Positions 1 through 6,973 of a stretch of DNA of 12,676 nucleotides are shown one piece after another. How positions within the stretch are numbered: position 1 is the stretch's first letter; each line of letters starts with the position of its first letter. The DNA lies in NCBI GenBank assembly GCA_958402075.1, contig CATXSD010000071.1:1-12676 (forward strand), read 5' to 3'. The notes beneath the pieces were generated by a model. The model was not told the DNA's origin. It did no database searches and worked only from the letters and a program-made list of their open reading frames with translations. The translations under genes were made by a program, and so were the position numbers. Source of the DNA: Mediterranea massiliensis. Its GTDB lineage: Bacteria; Bacteroidota; Bacteroidia; Bacteroidales; Bacteroidaceae.

Positions 1-64
1 CCGCAGCGCTCCGCCTCCGTCGCCGCCCTTACAACAAGCGTGCCAAAAGCGGACGGCAGGCGGC

Positions 65-181
65 AAGTGTGATGCCCGCACAGACAAAGTGTGACTCCAA
101 AAATTTGGAAGATGCCCCACAGCTATGTACAGCGCGTCCCGATGAAGGCAAAGTGTGACTGCGGGAGGAGATAAATGTGAC
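65..181 (+). repeat. Four AAGTGTGAC-like nonamers in two 22-bp-spaced pairs
   Basis: Copies read AAGTGTGAT (65-73), AAGTGTGAC (87-95), AAGTGTGAC (151-159) and AAATGTGAC (173-181). All are in the same orientation. Within each pair the starts are 22 bp apart, about two helical turns, and the two pairs are offset by 86 bp. The spacers inside the pairs differ in sequence, so this is not a simple duplication. Such phased direct repeats resemble protein-binding sites (operators or iterons), but no function can be read from the sequence. Confidence 0.5.
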
Positions 182-189
182 CATCAGCA

Positions 190-268
190 GCGGTGAGCGG
201 TGAGGGGTTAGCGGTGAGCAGACCGCCCCTTGTCCCCTGCTCACCACTCACCGCTAACCGCTAACCGC
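190..268. repeat. Large imperfect hairpin made of GCGGTKA heptamers
   Basis: The left arm (190-221) is four consecutive heptamers of the type GCGGTGA followed by GCAG. The right arm (237-268) is the same pattern in reverse complement (CTGC, then four units such as TCACCGC and TAACCGC). The arms are 32 bp with 5 mismatches and are separated by a 15-base loop (222-236). It lies just past the end of the DUF4248 gene and could stop or protect that transcript, but there is no T-run next to it. It looks like a dispersed intergenic repeat. Confidence 0.6.
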
Positions 269-292
269 TATCTACGCCGTTATCTACGCCGC
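269..292. repeat. 12-bp direct tandem repeat, two copies
   Basis: TATCTACGCCGT (269-280) is followed directly by TATCTACGCCGC (281-292), differing only at the last base. It fills the gap between the heptamer hairpin and the DUF4248 stop codon (296-298). No function is evident. Confidence 0.45.
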
Positions 293-295
293 TGT

Positions 296-550
296 TTACG
301 GTTCCCCCAGATACGCCACCAGCAGCCGCACCTGGCGGAGGGAGAAGCACACGTCGTTCTTCCCCTCACGGCCGGAGTAGAGGCGGTCGTGCAGGTCGCG
401 GTTGTGGCGGATCCAGCGGTTCAGCCGGTTCATGGCCGAGCGGTCGGCCAGGCCGGGACTGTAGAGGCGCGCCAGGTCCATCTTCAGGTAGGGACGGAGG
501 ACGAACGGGGCGTCGTCGGCAGGCAGCAAAGAGAGGTCAGGCTTCTTCAT
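296..550 (-). CDS. DUF4248 family small protein
   Basis: This 84-residue basic protein resembles the Bacteroides DUF4248 family. It has a 'YLKMDLARLYSP' segment near residues 21-32, a 'RLNRWIRHN' segment soon after, and a C-terminal 'LRQVRLLVAYLGEP' that is the family hallmark. The segments read like the helices of a small DNA-binding (helix-turn-helix-like) fold, but no biochemical role is known to me. The start ATG (548-550) lies inside the last codons of the upstream VirE-N/DUF3987 gene, whose stop is at 537-539. The 14-bp overlap implies co-transcription and probably coupled translation. In Bacteroides, such proteins often sit near VirE-like and HU-like genes in mobile or capsule-associated regions. 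The length is normal for the family. Confidence 0.8.
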   Translation of the reverse strand: MKKPDLSLLPADDAPFVLRPYLKMDLARLYSPGLADRSAMNRLNRWIRHNRDLHDRLYSGREGKNDVCFSLRQVRLLVAYLGEP

Positions 551-3083
551 GGGCTTCAGGATTTACGGGGTTGTCAGTTCTTTTCATCGTTCTCTCTGCC
601 GGTTTCGGCGATTTGGGGGTTCGTTTTTTGGGTTCAGGTTCACTTAAACCCAACGATTGGTGCCTCGGACGCTTCTTCCGGTACTTATCTTTCTGTTTCA
701 CAATCAGTTGCGATTTATGCGCCCGCTGCAGCATCCGCTTGGCCGTACTGATGGACATGTCGCATGTCATGGCCGTCTCCACAAACTGGGTGTACGAAAA
801 TTTCTTCGGAAGAACAGACAATATGTGCTCCAGCAGGTGGCTCTTGCGCAGCACGGGCACGGGGTGGTTGCTGTCCGGCAGCGAGGTGCAGAGCAGCAGG
901 CTGTGCTCCAGCACCGTCCGCGTGACGAGCAGCGCCGAGCGGAAGTCGTCGTCCGTGCAGGTGTATTCGGGCGAGCGGCGGAAGCCGTCCCACTTGCGGA
1001 AGACCGTGAGCAGCGCCGCCAGACGCATGGCCAGCAGGCCGTGGCGGAAGATGATGCCCAGCTTCGTGTCGCGTCCCTCGGCGTGGGTCTCGGCCAGCAG
1101 GCGGCTGAAGAAGTCGGTGTGCAGCTTCCACTGCGCAGGGGTGAAGTTCACCCGCGTGGGGCTTTCCAGCAGCCCCAGGTGCATGCCCAGCAGCTCTTCG
1201 CCCAGGGTGTGGAAGTACGAGCCCAGGTCGGGCTGCGTGCTGTCCGGTGCGCACGACTCCCAGCAGACCGACAGCGGACGGGTACACACGGCGAAGCGGC
1301 TGTAGAGGCCCGTCTCCAGCGAGCGGAAGAAGCGGGCAAACTGTTCGGGCGTGCCAGACATGGCCAGCGCCAGCCGCGGACGGCGGGCCACCAGCGGCAG
1401 CCCGTCTACCTTGTAGGACGAGGCCACCTCTTCGTGGTGGGCCGCCTTCAGCAGAATGTCCTCGAAGCGGCCGTAGTCCGTCCCGATGGCTTCGGTCAGC
1501 GTGGCCATCTCGGTGGTGGCCATGGCACAGCCGGCCTCACCCGCCGCGGCCAGACACTCGATCAGGCGGCTCTTGCTGATGGTGGCGGGCAGCTTGAAGT
1601 AGGGCATTTTCTCCTCCTCGGGCTTCAGGGCGAAGTCGGGCTTGCGGTGCTGCTTGCGGGCTTCGGCCAGCTCCTGCTCCCACAGCGTCTGCGCCTCCTC
1701 GTCCTTCCGCTTCCGCTCACTGCGCAGGCGGGCATACCAGTCCTCGGTGGCATCGAGCAGCGAGGCGGTGAAGGCCACGACTCCCTTGCCCGTACCGGCC
1801 GGGGCCACGACGGCCAGATAGAAGTGGGGCGAATACTCCACCCGCTTGTAGAGGAAGCGCACGCGGGGCAGCAGCGCGCTGCAGCTGTTGAGCGAACCCA
1901 GCAGCAGGAAGTCGCGCTCGTAGGCATTGGCCGCGGGGCGGACACACCGCTCCAACAGCGGCGGCAGGGCGGCATACACTTCCTGCGGAATGAGGGGCAG
2001 GGCGGCCATGAGGGCTTCATTTTTTTCCAACACCTCTCCCTCGTCTTCCTCCGGTTTCACGGAAAAACCGGGTTTAAAAGAACCCTGATACCAACTTTGG
2101 TCCCTCCCGACCGCCTTTTCCGACGGATTTTGCCGACTAACGTACTGATAGCCAGACACTACCCGCTGACGAATGTCGTCGGCATTGAAATCGGGCACGG
2201 CGTGGCGGGAAGCGTAAAGCCCGATGACCCCGTCCAGCTCCTGCCGCGAAAAACCTTCACGACGGGCCGAGCGTCCCAGACGCAGGGCGATGTCGTTGCG
2301 CTGCCCGGGACGGAAGGGATATTCCTGCTCGAAGCGGTGGACGAAAGCCTCCAGGAAGCCTTCGCCCGGCACATCGGCAGCGGCCTCCCCGCCGTCCGTT
2401 CCGTCCTTGCCCGCAGAGGCAACGGGAGCGGGGACGGGAACGGCTCCGGCCGCTCCCTGCGGAGCGACGGGACAGGGCGTACCAGCCGCCGGCGCCTCCT
2501 CCTCCGGACGGTAGGGGAAGGGCGAGGCGTCGGGCCGGAAGTGGGCGGCGGGGTCCCACGAGTAGTAGCAGGGCTGGGTGACGGGGGCACACTTCTCGTC
2601 GTAGGCATGGCCCACACAGCGGCTCACGGCCCGGCCTACGGCAGCATAGAGCGGCGCGTAGCCTCGGTCCAGGTCCTCCGTGCGGATGCGGACGAAGACC
2701 TTCACCCCTTCACCCGAAATGCTGCGGAAGACGGCAGCCACGTAGGGCAGTCCGGCAGCCAGCGCCACGATGGCGTCCGTACGGTCTGCCGTGTGGTCCA
2801 GGTCGATGCACAGCAGGCCGCTGTACTGCCTCAGGTCGCTCACGGCATGCCCGCCGAAGCAGCGGGCCGAAGGCGTCACACAGGGCATGGCCGACTTGAC
2901 GCGCTGCGCCTCGGCTTCCTGTCCGCCCTGCGAGCGCAGGAGGCGGTACCGCTCCACCTGCGGGCGGAAACGGTCGCTGCGGATGTCGGCCACGAACTGC
3001 GCGAGCGTGGTCACCGTAGCACACTTGCTCCTCACGCTGCTGAAGCGCGAGAAACCGATGGATGTTTCAGTAGTTGTTTCCAT
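537..3083 (-). CDS. VirE-N (BT4734-like) / DUF3987 protein, putative primase-helicase-like
   Basis: An 848-residue protein with three parts. Residues about 15-190 match the BT4734/VirE-N type domain: 'CIDLDH' (92-97) and 'SISGEGVKVFVRI' (121-133) resemble the DxD and SGxG motifs of archaeo-eukaryotic-type primases, though a Lys stands where those enzymes usually have His. A Pro/Ala-rich linker (about 193-241) precedes a helical segment (about 242-315). Residues about 360-740 are DUF3987-like, with a P-loop 'APAGTGKG' (427-434). The end (about 742-800) looks like a winged helix, followed by a Lys/Pro-rich tail. The role is probably replication or mobilisation of an element, by inference only. 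An upstream in-frame ATG at 3209 would add 42 residues unlike the family, so I use the ATG at 3081-3083, which begins METTTETSIG. The gene overlaps the DUF4248 gene by 14 bp. I see no clear promoter box upstream. Confidence 0.82.
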   Translation of the reverse strand: METTTETSIGFSRFSSVRSKCATVTTLAQFVADIRSDRFRPQVERYRLLRSQGGQEAEAQRVKSAMPCVTPSARCFGGHAVSDLRQYSGLLCIDLDHTADRTDAIVALAAGLPYVAAVFRSISGEGVKVFVRIRTEDLDRGYAPLYAAVGRAVSRCVGHAYDEKCAPVTQPCYYSWDPAAHFRPDASPFPYRPEEEAPAAGTPCPVAPQGAAGAVPVPAPVASAGKDGTDGGEAAADVPGEGFLEAFVHRFEQEYPFRPGQRNDIALRLGRSARREGFSRQELDGVIGLYASRHAVPDFNADDIRQRVVSGYQYVSRQNPSEKAVGRDQSWYQGSFKPGFSVKPEEDEGEVLEKNEALMAALPLIPQEVYAALPPLLERCVRPAANAYERDFLLLGSLNSCSALLPRVRFLYKRVEYSPHFYLAVVAPAGTGKGVVAFTASLLDATEDWYARLRSERKRKDEEAQTLWEQELAEARKQHRKPDFALKPEEEKMPYFKLPATISKSRLIECLAAAGEAGCAMATTEMATLTEAIGTDYGRFEDILLKAAHHEEVASSYKVDGLPLVARRPRLALAMSGTPEQFARFFRSLETGLYSRFAVCTRPLSVCWESCAPDSTQPDLGSYFHTLGEELLGMHLGLLESPTRVNFTPAQWKLHTDFFSRLLAETHAEGRDTKLGIIFRHGLLAMRLAALLTVFRKWDGFRRSPEYTCTDDDFRSALLVTRTVLEHSLLLCTSLPDSNHPVPVLRKSHLLEHILSVLPKKFSYTQFVETAMTCDMSISTAKRMLQRAHKSQLIVKQKDKYRKKRPRHQSLGLSEPEPKKRTPKSPKPAERTMKRTDNPVNPEAHEEA

Positions 3084-3220
3084 ACATTCTTGTAATTTTT
3101 TAAAGTCAGGCAGGGGCACTATTGCCCTTGCACGGACGCAAAGCACGCAAGAAAACAACAAAGGGATTTTGGCGGATACCGCACTTTTGCCCGCCCATCC
3201 GGCTGGCATGCAATAAATTA

Positions 3221-3250
3221 GGCCGAAGAAACTGCGGCGTTCCTCCGGCC
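3221..3250 (-). terminator. Probable terminator hairpin after the AAA-ATPase gene
   Basis: Read on the minus strand, 12-base arms (3239-3250 and 3221-3232) pair fully if two G-U pairs are allowed, around a 6-base loop (3233-3238). The strand then continues TAATTTATTG, an A/T-rich but impure U-tract. The G-U pattern favours folding in the minus-strand RNA over the plus strand. It begins about 49 bases after the AAA-ATPase stop codon and lies upstream of the VirE-N/DUF3987 gene, so it would separate the two leftward units. Confidence 0.5.
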
Positions 3251-3298
3251 TTGTGTTTTAAAGGTTTTTAAGAAAAGAGTAAGGGAAGGCGCCATCCG

Positions 3299-4870
3299 TC
3301 ACGCCTGCACCACCGCCCAGTCGCTGACGGTGCCGGTCTCCGACGAGAAGCCCACGCCCACGCGGTAGAGCTGCCGGGCGTCGGCGGCATACTCGCGGGC
3401 ATAGCCGCGGTCCTCAATCTGCTGCAGGGCCTCGGCGGCCGTGCCGTCCAGCTTGAACTCGAAGATGTAGACGTACTGCGGCGTCTCCACCACGCAGTCC
3501 ACGCGGCCCTGGCTCTGCGTCTTCTCCACGTAGACGGTGTAGACGCTCACCAGGCGCATGATGAGGTAGAACGTGTACTGGAAGTAGCGTTCGCGCTCGG
3601 CCTCGCCCTCCTTGCGCCGCATGGTGTAGGGGATGCTGGCCAGGAACGAGGTGAACAGGGTGCGGAGGCGGTCGGTGTCGCCCGCTTCCAGCGTTTCCAC
3701 CACGGTGTCTATCCAGCCCTCCAAGTGCTCTCCAGGCTTCAGGTACGACGTGGCCAGCATCGTCAGGAAGCCGTTCTTCACCTCGTTGTTGGGGAAGTCC
3801 AGCAGGAACTTGTTCATGCGCATGTTGTAGTCCTTGATGGTCAGGTATCCGCTCTGGAAGATCATGGGCAGCGGACGCTCCACGTCGGCCTTGTAGTCCA
3901 CGAACTCCTCGGGACGGTAGTACTTGCCCGTCAGCTCGTTGATGTTCTCATTGAAGTGGGCGAGCAGGCGGATGAGGTACGTGGGTGTGCCCGAACGGAA
4001 CCAGTAGTCGTCCACACTGCGGCTGTCCAGCGCGTTGAGCAGGCTGAAGGGGTTGTACACGTCCGTCATCCGTTTGCTGAAGTGGTAGCCGTCGTACTGC
4101 TGCTTCAGCCGCTGCTTCATCTCCCCGGGCGTGCAGCGGTAGTCCGCGGCCATGTCGGCAATGGGTTGCGGGAAGTAGCGGTCTATCTCGTCCTGCGTGA
4201 TGCCGCACAGCGCCTCGTAGCGTCCGTCCATGCTGATGTCCTTCGGCTGGTTGAAGCCGCTGAACACACTCACCTGCGAGAACTTCGTCACGCCCGTCAG
4301 CAGCACGAACTGCAGGTGCTCGTCCGCTGCCTTGAACACGGAGTAGAAGGCCTTGAGCACGTTGCGGTGCCGGTCCTCGAGCGAGGCGTCCACGTCGAGC
4401 ACGTCCAGTATCGGCTTGTCGTATTCGTCGATGAGCACCACGGCCCGGCGTCCCGTCTGTTCGTGGGCGGCACGGAGCACCTCCACGAAGCGGTCGCCGA
4501 TGCCCAATGCTTTGATTTCAGGCGGAAGGCCGTATTGATTCATCCAACGGGAGACATAGAAATCCAATTTCTGTTCCAGTTCACCGGGATTGGTGAAGTT
4601 CGTGCTGTTGAAATCCACCTGAAACACGGGATAGACGGCCCATTCCGTCTCCAGCCGTTCCATGGCCAGCCCGCGGAACAGCTCCCTGCGGCCCAGGTAA
4701 TAGTTCTTCAGCGTGGACACGAGCAGGCTCTTGCCGAAGCGGCGGGGGCGGCTCAGGAAATAGATGCTGCTCTCGTGCGTCAGGTTGTAAATCAGGTCCG
4801 TCTTGTCGACATAGACATATCCGTCCTCGATGATACGGTCAAAGCTCTGGATTCCGATGGGGTACTTCAT
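3299..4870 (-). CDS. AAA-ATPase-like protein with C-terminal PD-(D/E)XK nuclease domain
   Basis: A 523-residue protein of the AAA-ATPase_like plus PDDEXK_9 (DUF1703) architecture. The N-terminal 'YPIGIQSFDRII' and 'YVDKTDLIYNL' precede an atypical Walker A 'RPRRFGKS' (41-48). A Walker B 'VVLIDEYDKP' (144-153) and 'LLTGVTKFS' (191-199) follow. Near the C-terminus 'GRVDCVV' (455-461, Asp458) and 'FEFKL' (470-474, Glu471, Lys473) form a PD-(D/E)XK core, so the catalytic residues look intact. The cellular role of this very expanded family in gut anaerobes is not established; a nucleic-acid-acting role is inference. I use the ATG at 4868-4870 (MKYPIGIQSF) instead of one 12 codons upstream, because the family starts there and the promoter's -7 box (4893-4900) lies inside that extension. 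The gene stands alone and diverges from mnmG. Confidence 0.88.
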   Translation of the reverse strand: MKYPIGIQSFDRIIEDGYVYVDKTDLIYNLTHESSIYFLSRPRRFGKSLLVSTLKNYYLGRRELFRGLAMERLETEWAVYPVFQVDFNSTNFTNPGELEQKLDFYVSRWMNQYGLPPEIKALGIGDRFVEVLRAAHEQTGRRAVVLIDEYDKPILDVLDVDASLEDRHRNVLKAFYSVFKAADEHLQFVLLTGVTKFSQVSVFSGFNQPKDISMDGRYEALCGITQDEIDRYFPQPIADMAADYRCTPGEMKQRLKQQYDGYHFSKRMTDVYNPFSLLNALDSRSVDDYWFRSGTPTYLIRLLAHFNENINELTGKYYRPEEFVDYKADVERPLPMIFQSGYLTIKDYNMRMNKFLLDFPNNEVKNGFLTMLATSYLKPGEHLEGWIDTVVETLEAGDTDRLRTLFTSFLASIPYTMRRKEGEAERERYFQYTFYLIMRLVSVYTVYVEKTQSQGRVDCVVETPQYVYIFEFKLDGTAAEALQQIEDRGYAREYAADARQLYRVGVGFSSETGTVSDWAVVQA

Positions 4871-4892
4871 AAGCAGACAATTTGTTATAGGG

Positions 4893-4923
4893 CAAAGATA
4901 GTGCAAACCGAGGGAAGTACAAA
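4893..4923 (-). promoter_or_regulatory. Bacteroidetes-type promoter for the AAA-ATPase gene
   Basis: On the minus strand, TTTG (4920-4923) is followed after exactly 19 bases by TATCTTTG (4893-4900). This matches the TTTG-N19-TAnnTTTG consensus of the Bacteroidetes primary sigma factor. The start codon lies 22 bases beyond the -7 box, giving a short leader and supporting the ATG at 4870. Confidence 0.75.
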
Positions 4924-5009
4924 AGGGAAAACAAAGATTTTCCGTCCGATTATGCCGGGCCTGCCCGCAATAGACGAGGAACTTACGTACGTAGAAACAA
5001 GAAATTTCG

Positions 5010-5017
5010 TACCTTTG
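5010..5017 (+). promoter_or_regulatory. mnmG: Promoter -7 box for mnmG
   Basis: TACCTTTG fits the Bacteroidetes TAnnTTTG box and sits 23 bases before the mnmG ATG. No good TTTG is found at the expected upstream distance (GTAC is there instead). Two perfect palindromes lie just upstream: TACGTACGTA (4984-4993) and GAAATTTC (5001-5008). Either could be a regulator site or chance. Confidence 0.6.
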
Positions 5018-5040
5018 TGGCGTAAAAAGTTAGCAAAGAA

Positions 5041-6915
5041 ATGGAATTCAACTACGACATAATCGTGATAGGCGCCGGACATGCGGGATGCGAAGCCGCT
5101 GCCGCTGCCGCCGGCCTGGGTTCGAAGACGTGTCTCATTACGATGGACATGAACAAGATCGGGCAGATGAGCTGCAACCCCGCTGTGGGCGGCATCGCCA
5201 AGGGACAGATTGTCCGCGAAATCGACGCCCTGGGCGGGCACATGGGTCTGGTGACGGACCGTACTGCCATCCAGTTCCGCCTGCTCAACCGCTCGAAAGG
5301 CCCTGCCATGTGGAGCCCCCGCGCCCAGTGCGACCGCGGCAAGTTCATCTGGGCCTGGCGCGAAGTGCTGGAGAATACGCCCAACCTGCACATCTGGCAG
5401 GACACCGTACGCCGCCTGCTTGTCGAAGACGGCGAAGTGCGGGGTGTGGAGACGGTGTGGGGCGTGACGTTCCATGCCCGTTGCGTCATCGTCACCGCCG
5501 GTACCTTCCTGAACGGACTGATGCACGTGGGCCGCACCATGCTGCCCGGCGGACGCATGGCCGAACCGGCTTCGTACGAACTGACCGAATCCATCGCCGC
5601 CCACGGCATCACCTACGGCCGCATGAAGACCGGTACGCCCGTGCGCATCGACGGACGCAGCGTTCATTACGAGGACATGGAGGTGCAGGACGGCGAGGCG
5701 GATTTCCACAAGTTCTCCTTCCTCGACACCCCCACCCGACAACTCAAACAGCTGCCCTGCTGGACGTGCTACACCAACGAGGAAGTGCACGAGGTGCTGC
5801 GCCGCGGCCTGCCCGACTCGCCCCTCTACAACGGGCAGATCCAGAGCATCGGGCCGCGCTACTGCCCCAGCATCGAGACGAAGATCGTCACCTTCCCCGA
5901 CAAACCGCAGCACCAGCTCTTCCTGGAACCCGAAGGCGAAACGACTCGCGAGCTCTACCTGAACGGCTTCTCGTCGTCCCTACCGATGGACATCCAGCTG
6001 GAAGCGTTGAAGAAGATTCCCGCCTTCCGCGACCTGGTGGTCTACCGTCCCGGCTACGCCATCGAATACGATTACTTCGACCCCACGCAGCTGAAGCATA
6101 CGCTGGAAACGAAGAAAATCAAGAACCTCTTCCTGGCCGGACAGGTGAACGGCACCACGGGCTACGAGGAAGCGGCCGGACAGGGCATCATCGCGGGCAT
6201 CAACGCCCACATCAACTGCCACGGCGGCGAACCCTTCACCCTGGCACGCGACGAAGCGTATATCGGCGTACTCATCGACGACCTGGTGACGAAAGGCGTA
6301 GACGAGCCCTACCGCATGTTTACCTCGCGCGCCGAATACCGCATCCTGCTCCGCATGGACGACGCCGACATGCGCCTCACGGAACGCGCCTACCGCCTGG
6401 GCCTGGCTACACGCCACCGCTACGACCTGCTGACCAGCAAGCGCGACGCCATCCAACGCATCCTGGACTTCGCCCGCAGCTATTCCATCAAGCCGGCACT
6501 CATCAACCCTGCACTCGAAGCACTGGGCACCACCCCGCTCCGCCAGGGCTGCAAGCTGGTGGACCTCATCAACCGCCCGCAAGTAACCATCGCCAACATC
6601 GCCGAACACGTCAGCGCCTTCAAGCGCGAGCTGGACAAGGTGACCGAACGCCGCGAGGAAATCCTCGAAGCGGCCGAAATCCTCATCAAGTACGAGGGAT
6701 ACATCGGACGCGAGCGCATGATTGCCGACAAGCTGGCCCGTCTGGAGAGCATCAAGATCAAGGGCAAGTTCGACTACAACTCCCTGCAGTCCCTCTCCAC
6801 CGAGGCGCGGCAGAAGCTGGTGAAGATCGACCCCGAGACCATTGCCCAGGCCAGCCGCATCCCAGGGGTGTCGCCCAGCGACATCAACGTGCTGCTGGTG
6901 CTTTGCGGCCGCTGA
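5041..6915 (+). CDS. mnmG: tRNA uridine-5-carboxymethylaminomethyl modification enzyme MnmG (GidA)
   Basis: A 624-residue, full-length MnmG. With MnmE it installs the carboxymethylaminomethyl group at C5 of the wobble uridine (U34) of certain tRNAs in the cytoplasm, using FAD, NADH and a folate-derived carbon. The N-terminal Rossmann motif 'GAGHAGCEAA' (11-20) binds FAD. 'SCNPAVGGIAKGQ' (44-56) and 'GPRYCPSIETK' (271-281) carry Cys45 and Cys275, the counterparts of the two conserved catalytic cysteines. 'GTTGYEEAAGQG' (371-382) is the second FAD motif. The C-terminal helical domain runs to 'RIPGVSPSDINVLLVL'. The ATG at 5041 gives the usual N-terminus. It is the first gene of the rightward cluster. 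Its partner mnmE is not in the window. A parS-like site follows its stop codon by 9 bases. Confidence 0.98.
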   Translation: MEFNYDIIVIGAGHAGCEAAAAAAGLGSKTCLITMDMNKIGQMSCNPAVGGIAKGQIVREIDALGGHMGLVTDRTAIQFRLLNRSKGPAMWSPRAQCDRGKFIWAWREVLENTPNLHIWQDTVRRLLVEDGEVRGVETVWGVTFHARCVIVTAGTFLNGLMHVGRTMLPGGRMAEPASYELTESIAAHGITYGRMKTGTPVRIDGRSVHYEDMEVQDGEADFHKFSFLDTPTRQLKQLPCWTCYTNEEVHEVLRRGLPDSPLYNGQIQSIGPRYCPSIETKIVTFPDKPQHQLFLEPEGETTRELYLNGFSSSLPMDIQLEALKKIPAFRDLVVYRPGYAIEYDYFDPTQLKHTLETKKIKNLFLAGQVNGTTGYEEAAGQGIIAGINAHINCHGGEPFTLARDEAYIGVLIDDLVTKGVDEPYRMFTSRAEYRILLRMDDADMRLTERAYRLGLATRHRYDLLTSKRDAIQRILDFARSYSIKPALINPALEALGTTPLRQGCKLVDLINRPQVTIANIAEHVSAFKRELDKVTERREEILEAAEILIKYEGYIGRERMIADKLARLESIKIKGKFDYNSLQSLSTEARQKLVKIDPETIAQASRIPGVSPSDINVLLVLCGR

Positions 6916-6924
6916 CGGGCCTTA

Positions 6925-6940
6925 CGTTCCACGTGAAACA
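6925..6940 (+). promoter_or_regulatory. Putative parS (ParB-binding chromosome partition site)
   Basis: The 16 bases CGTTCCACGTGAAACA match the classical parS sequence TGTTCCACGTGAAACA (B. subtilis type) at 15 of 16 positions, differing only in the first base, with an intact CACGTG core. It lies in the 58-bp gap between mnmG and apt. ParB loads at such sites and spreads, and SMC is recruited there. parS sites usually cluster near the chromosome origin. I saw no second copy in this window, and no parA/parB genes are present. Confidence 0.75.
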
Positions 6941-6973
6941 AAAAGTTCAATAAACCTAATAAAACAACTGATT

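Larger units (their letters stand above)
1..295. other. Gene-poor, repeat-rich left edge
   Basis: I recognise no gene here. One forward frame stays open from the window edge to a TGA at 156-158 and encodes an arginine-rich stretch near its start. It could be the tail of a gene lying to the left, but it matches nothing I know and the claim is weak. A leftward frame (247 to 29) is also open but runs through the repeats and looks non-coding. The interval contains a set of AAGTGTGAC-like nonamers, a small palindrome at 96-109 (arms TCCAAA / TTTGGA around AA), a large heptamer-based hairpin (190-268) and a 12-bp tandem repeat (269-292). These are listed separately. Confidence 0.5.

Noticed and set aside
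3..158. Plus-strand frame open from the window edge, possible C-terminus of a gene to the left
   Set aside because: The Arg-rich start could be a protein tail, but no family is recognisable and the frame includes three of the repeated nonamers. Sequence to the left would decide.
29..247. 72-codon minus-strand frame at the left edge
   Set aside because: It runs through the nonamers and the heptamer repeat, resembles no protein I know and has no promoter box; more likely non-coding.
657..3095. 812-codon open frame on the plus strand opposite the VirE-N/DUF3987 gene
   Set aside because: It is antisense to a gene with recognisable domains. Its translation is Gln/Gly/Arg/Val-rich without motifs, as expected for a mirror frame in GC-rich DNA.
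3135..3152. Repeated ACGCAA words upstream of the VirE-N/DUF3987 gene
   Set aside because: Only two short copies, with no promoter box around them; not enough to call a site.
3725..5062. 445-codon plus-strand frame opposite the AAA-ATPase gene
   Set aside because: Val/His/Leu-rich mirror frame with no family motif; it also crosses the divergent promoter region and overlaps the mnmG start.
5088..6953. 621-codon plus-strand frame inside mnmG
   Set aside because: Shifted frame of mnmG, Arg/Pro/His-rich, without any recognisable domain.
6842..6973. Upstream extension of apt inside mnmG
   Set aside because: The extension is a shifted reading of mnmG and does not resemble Apt; the ATG at 6974 gives the family N-terminus.
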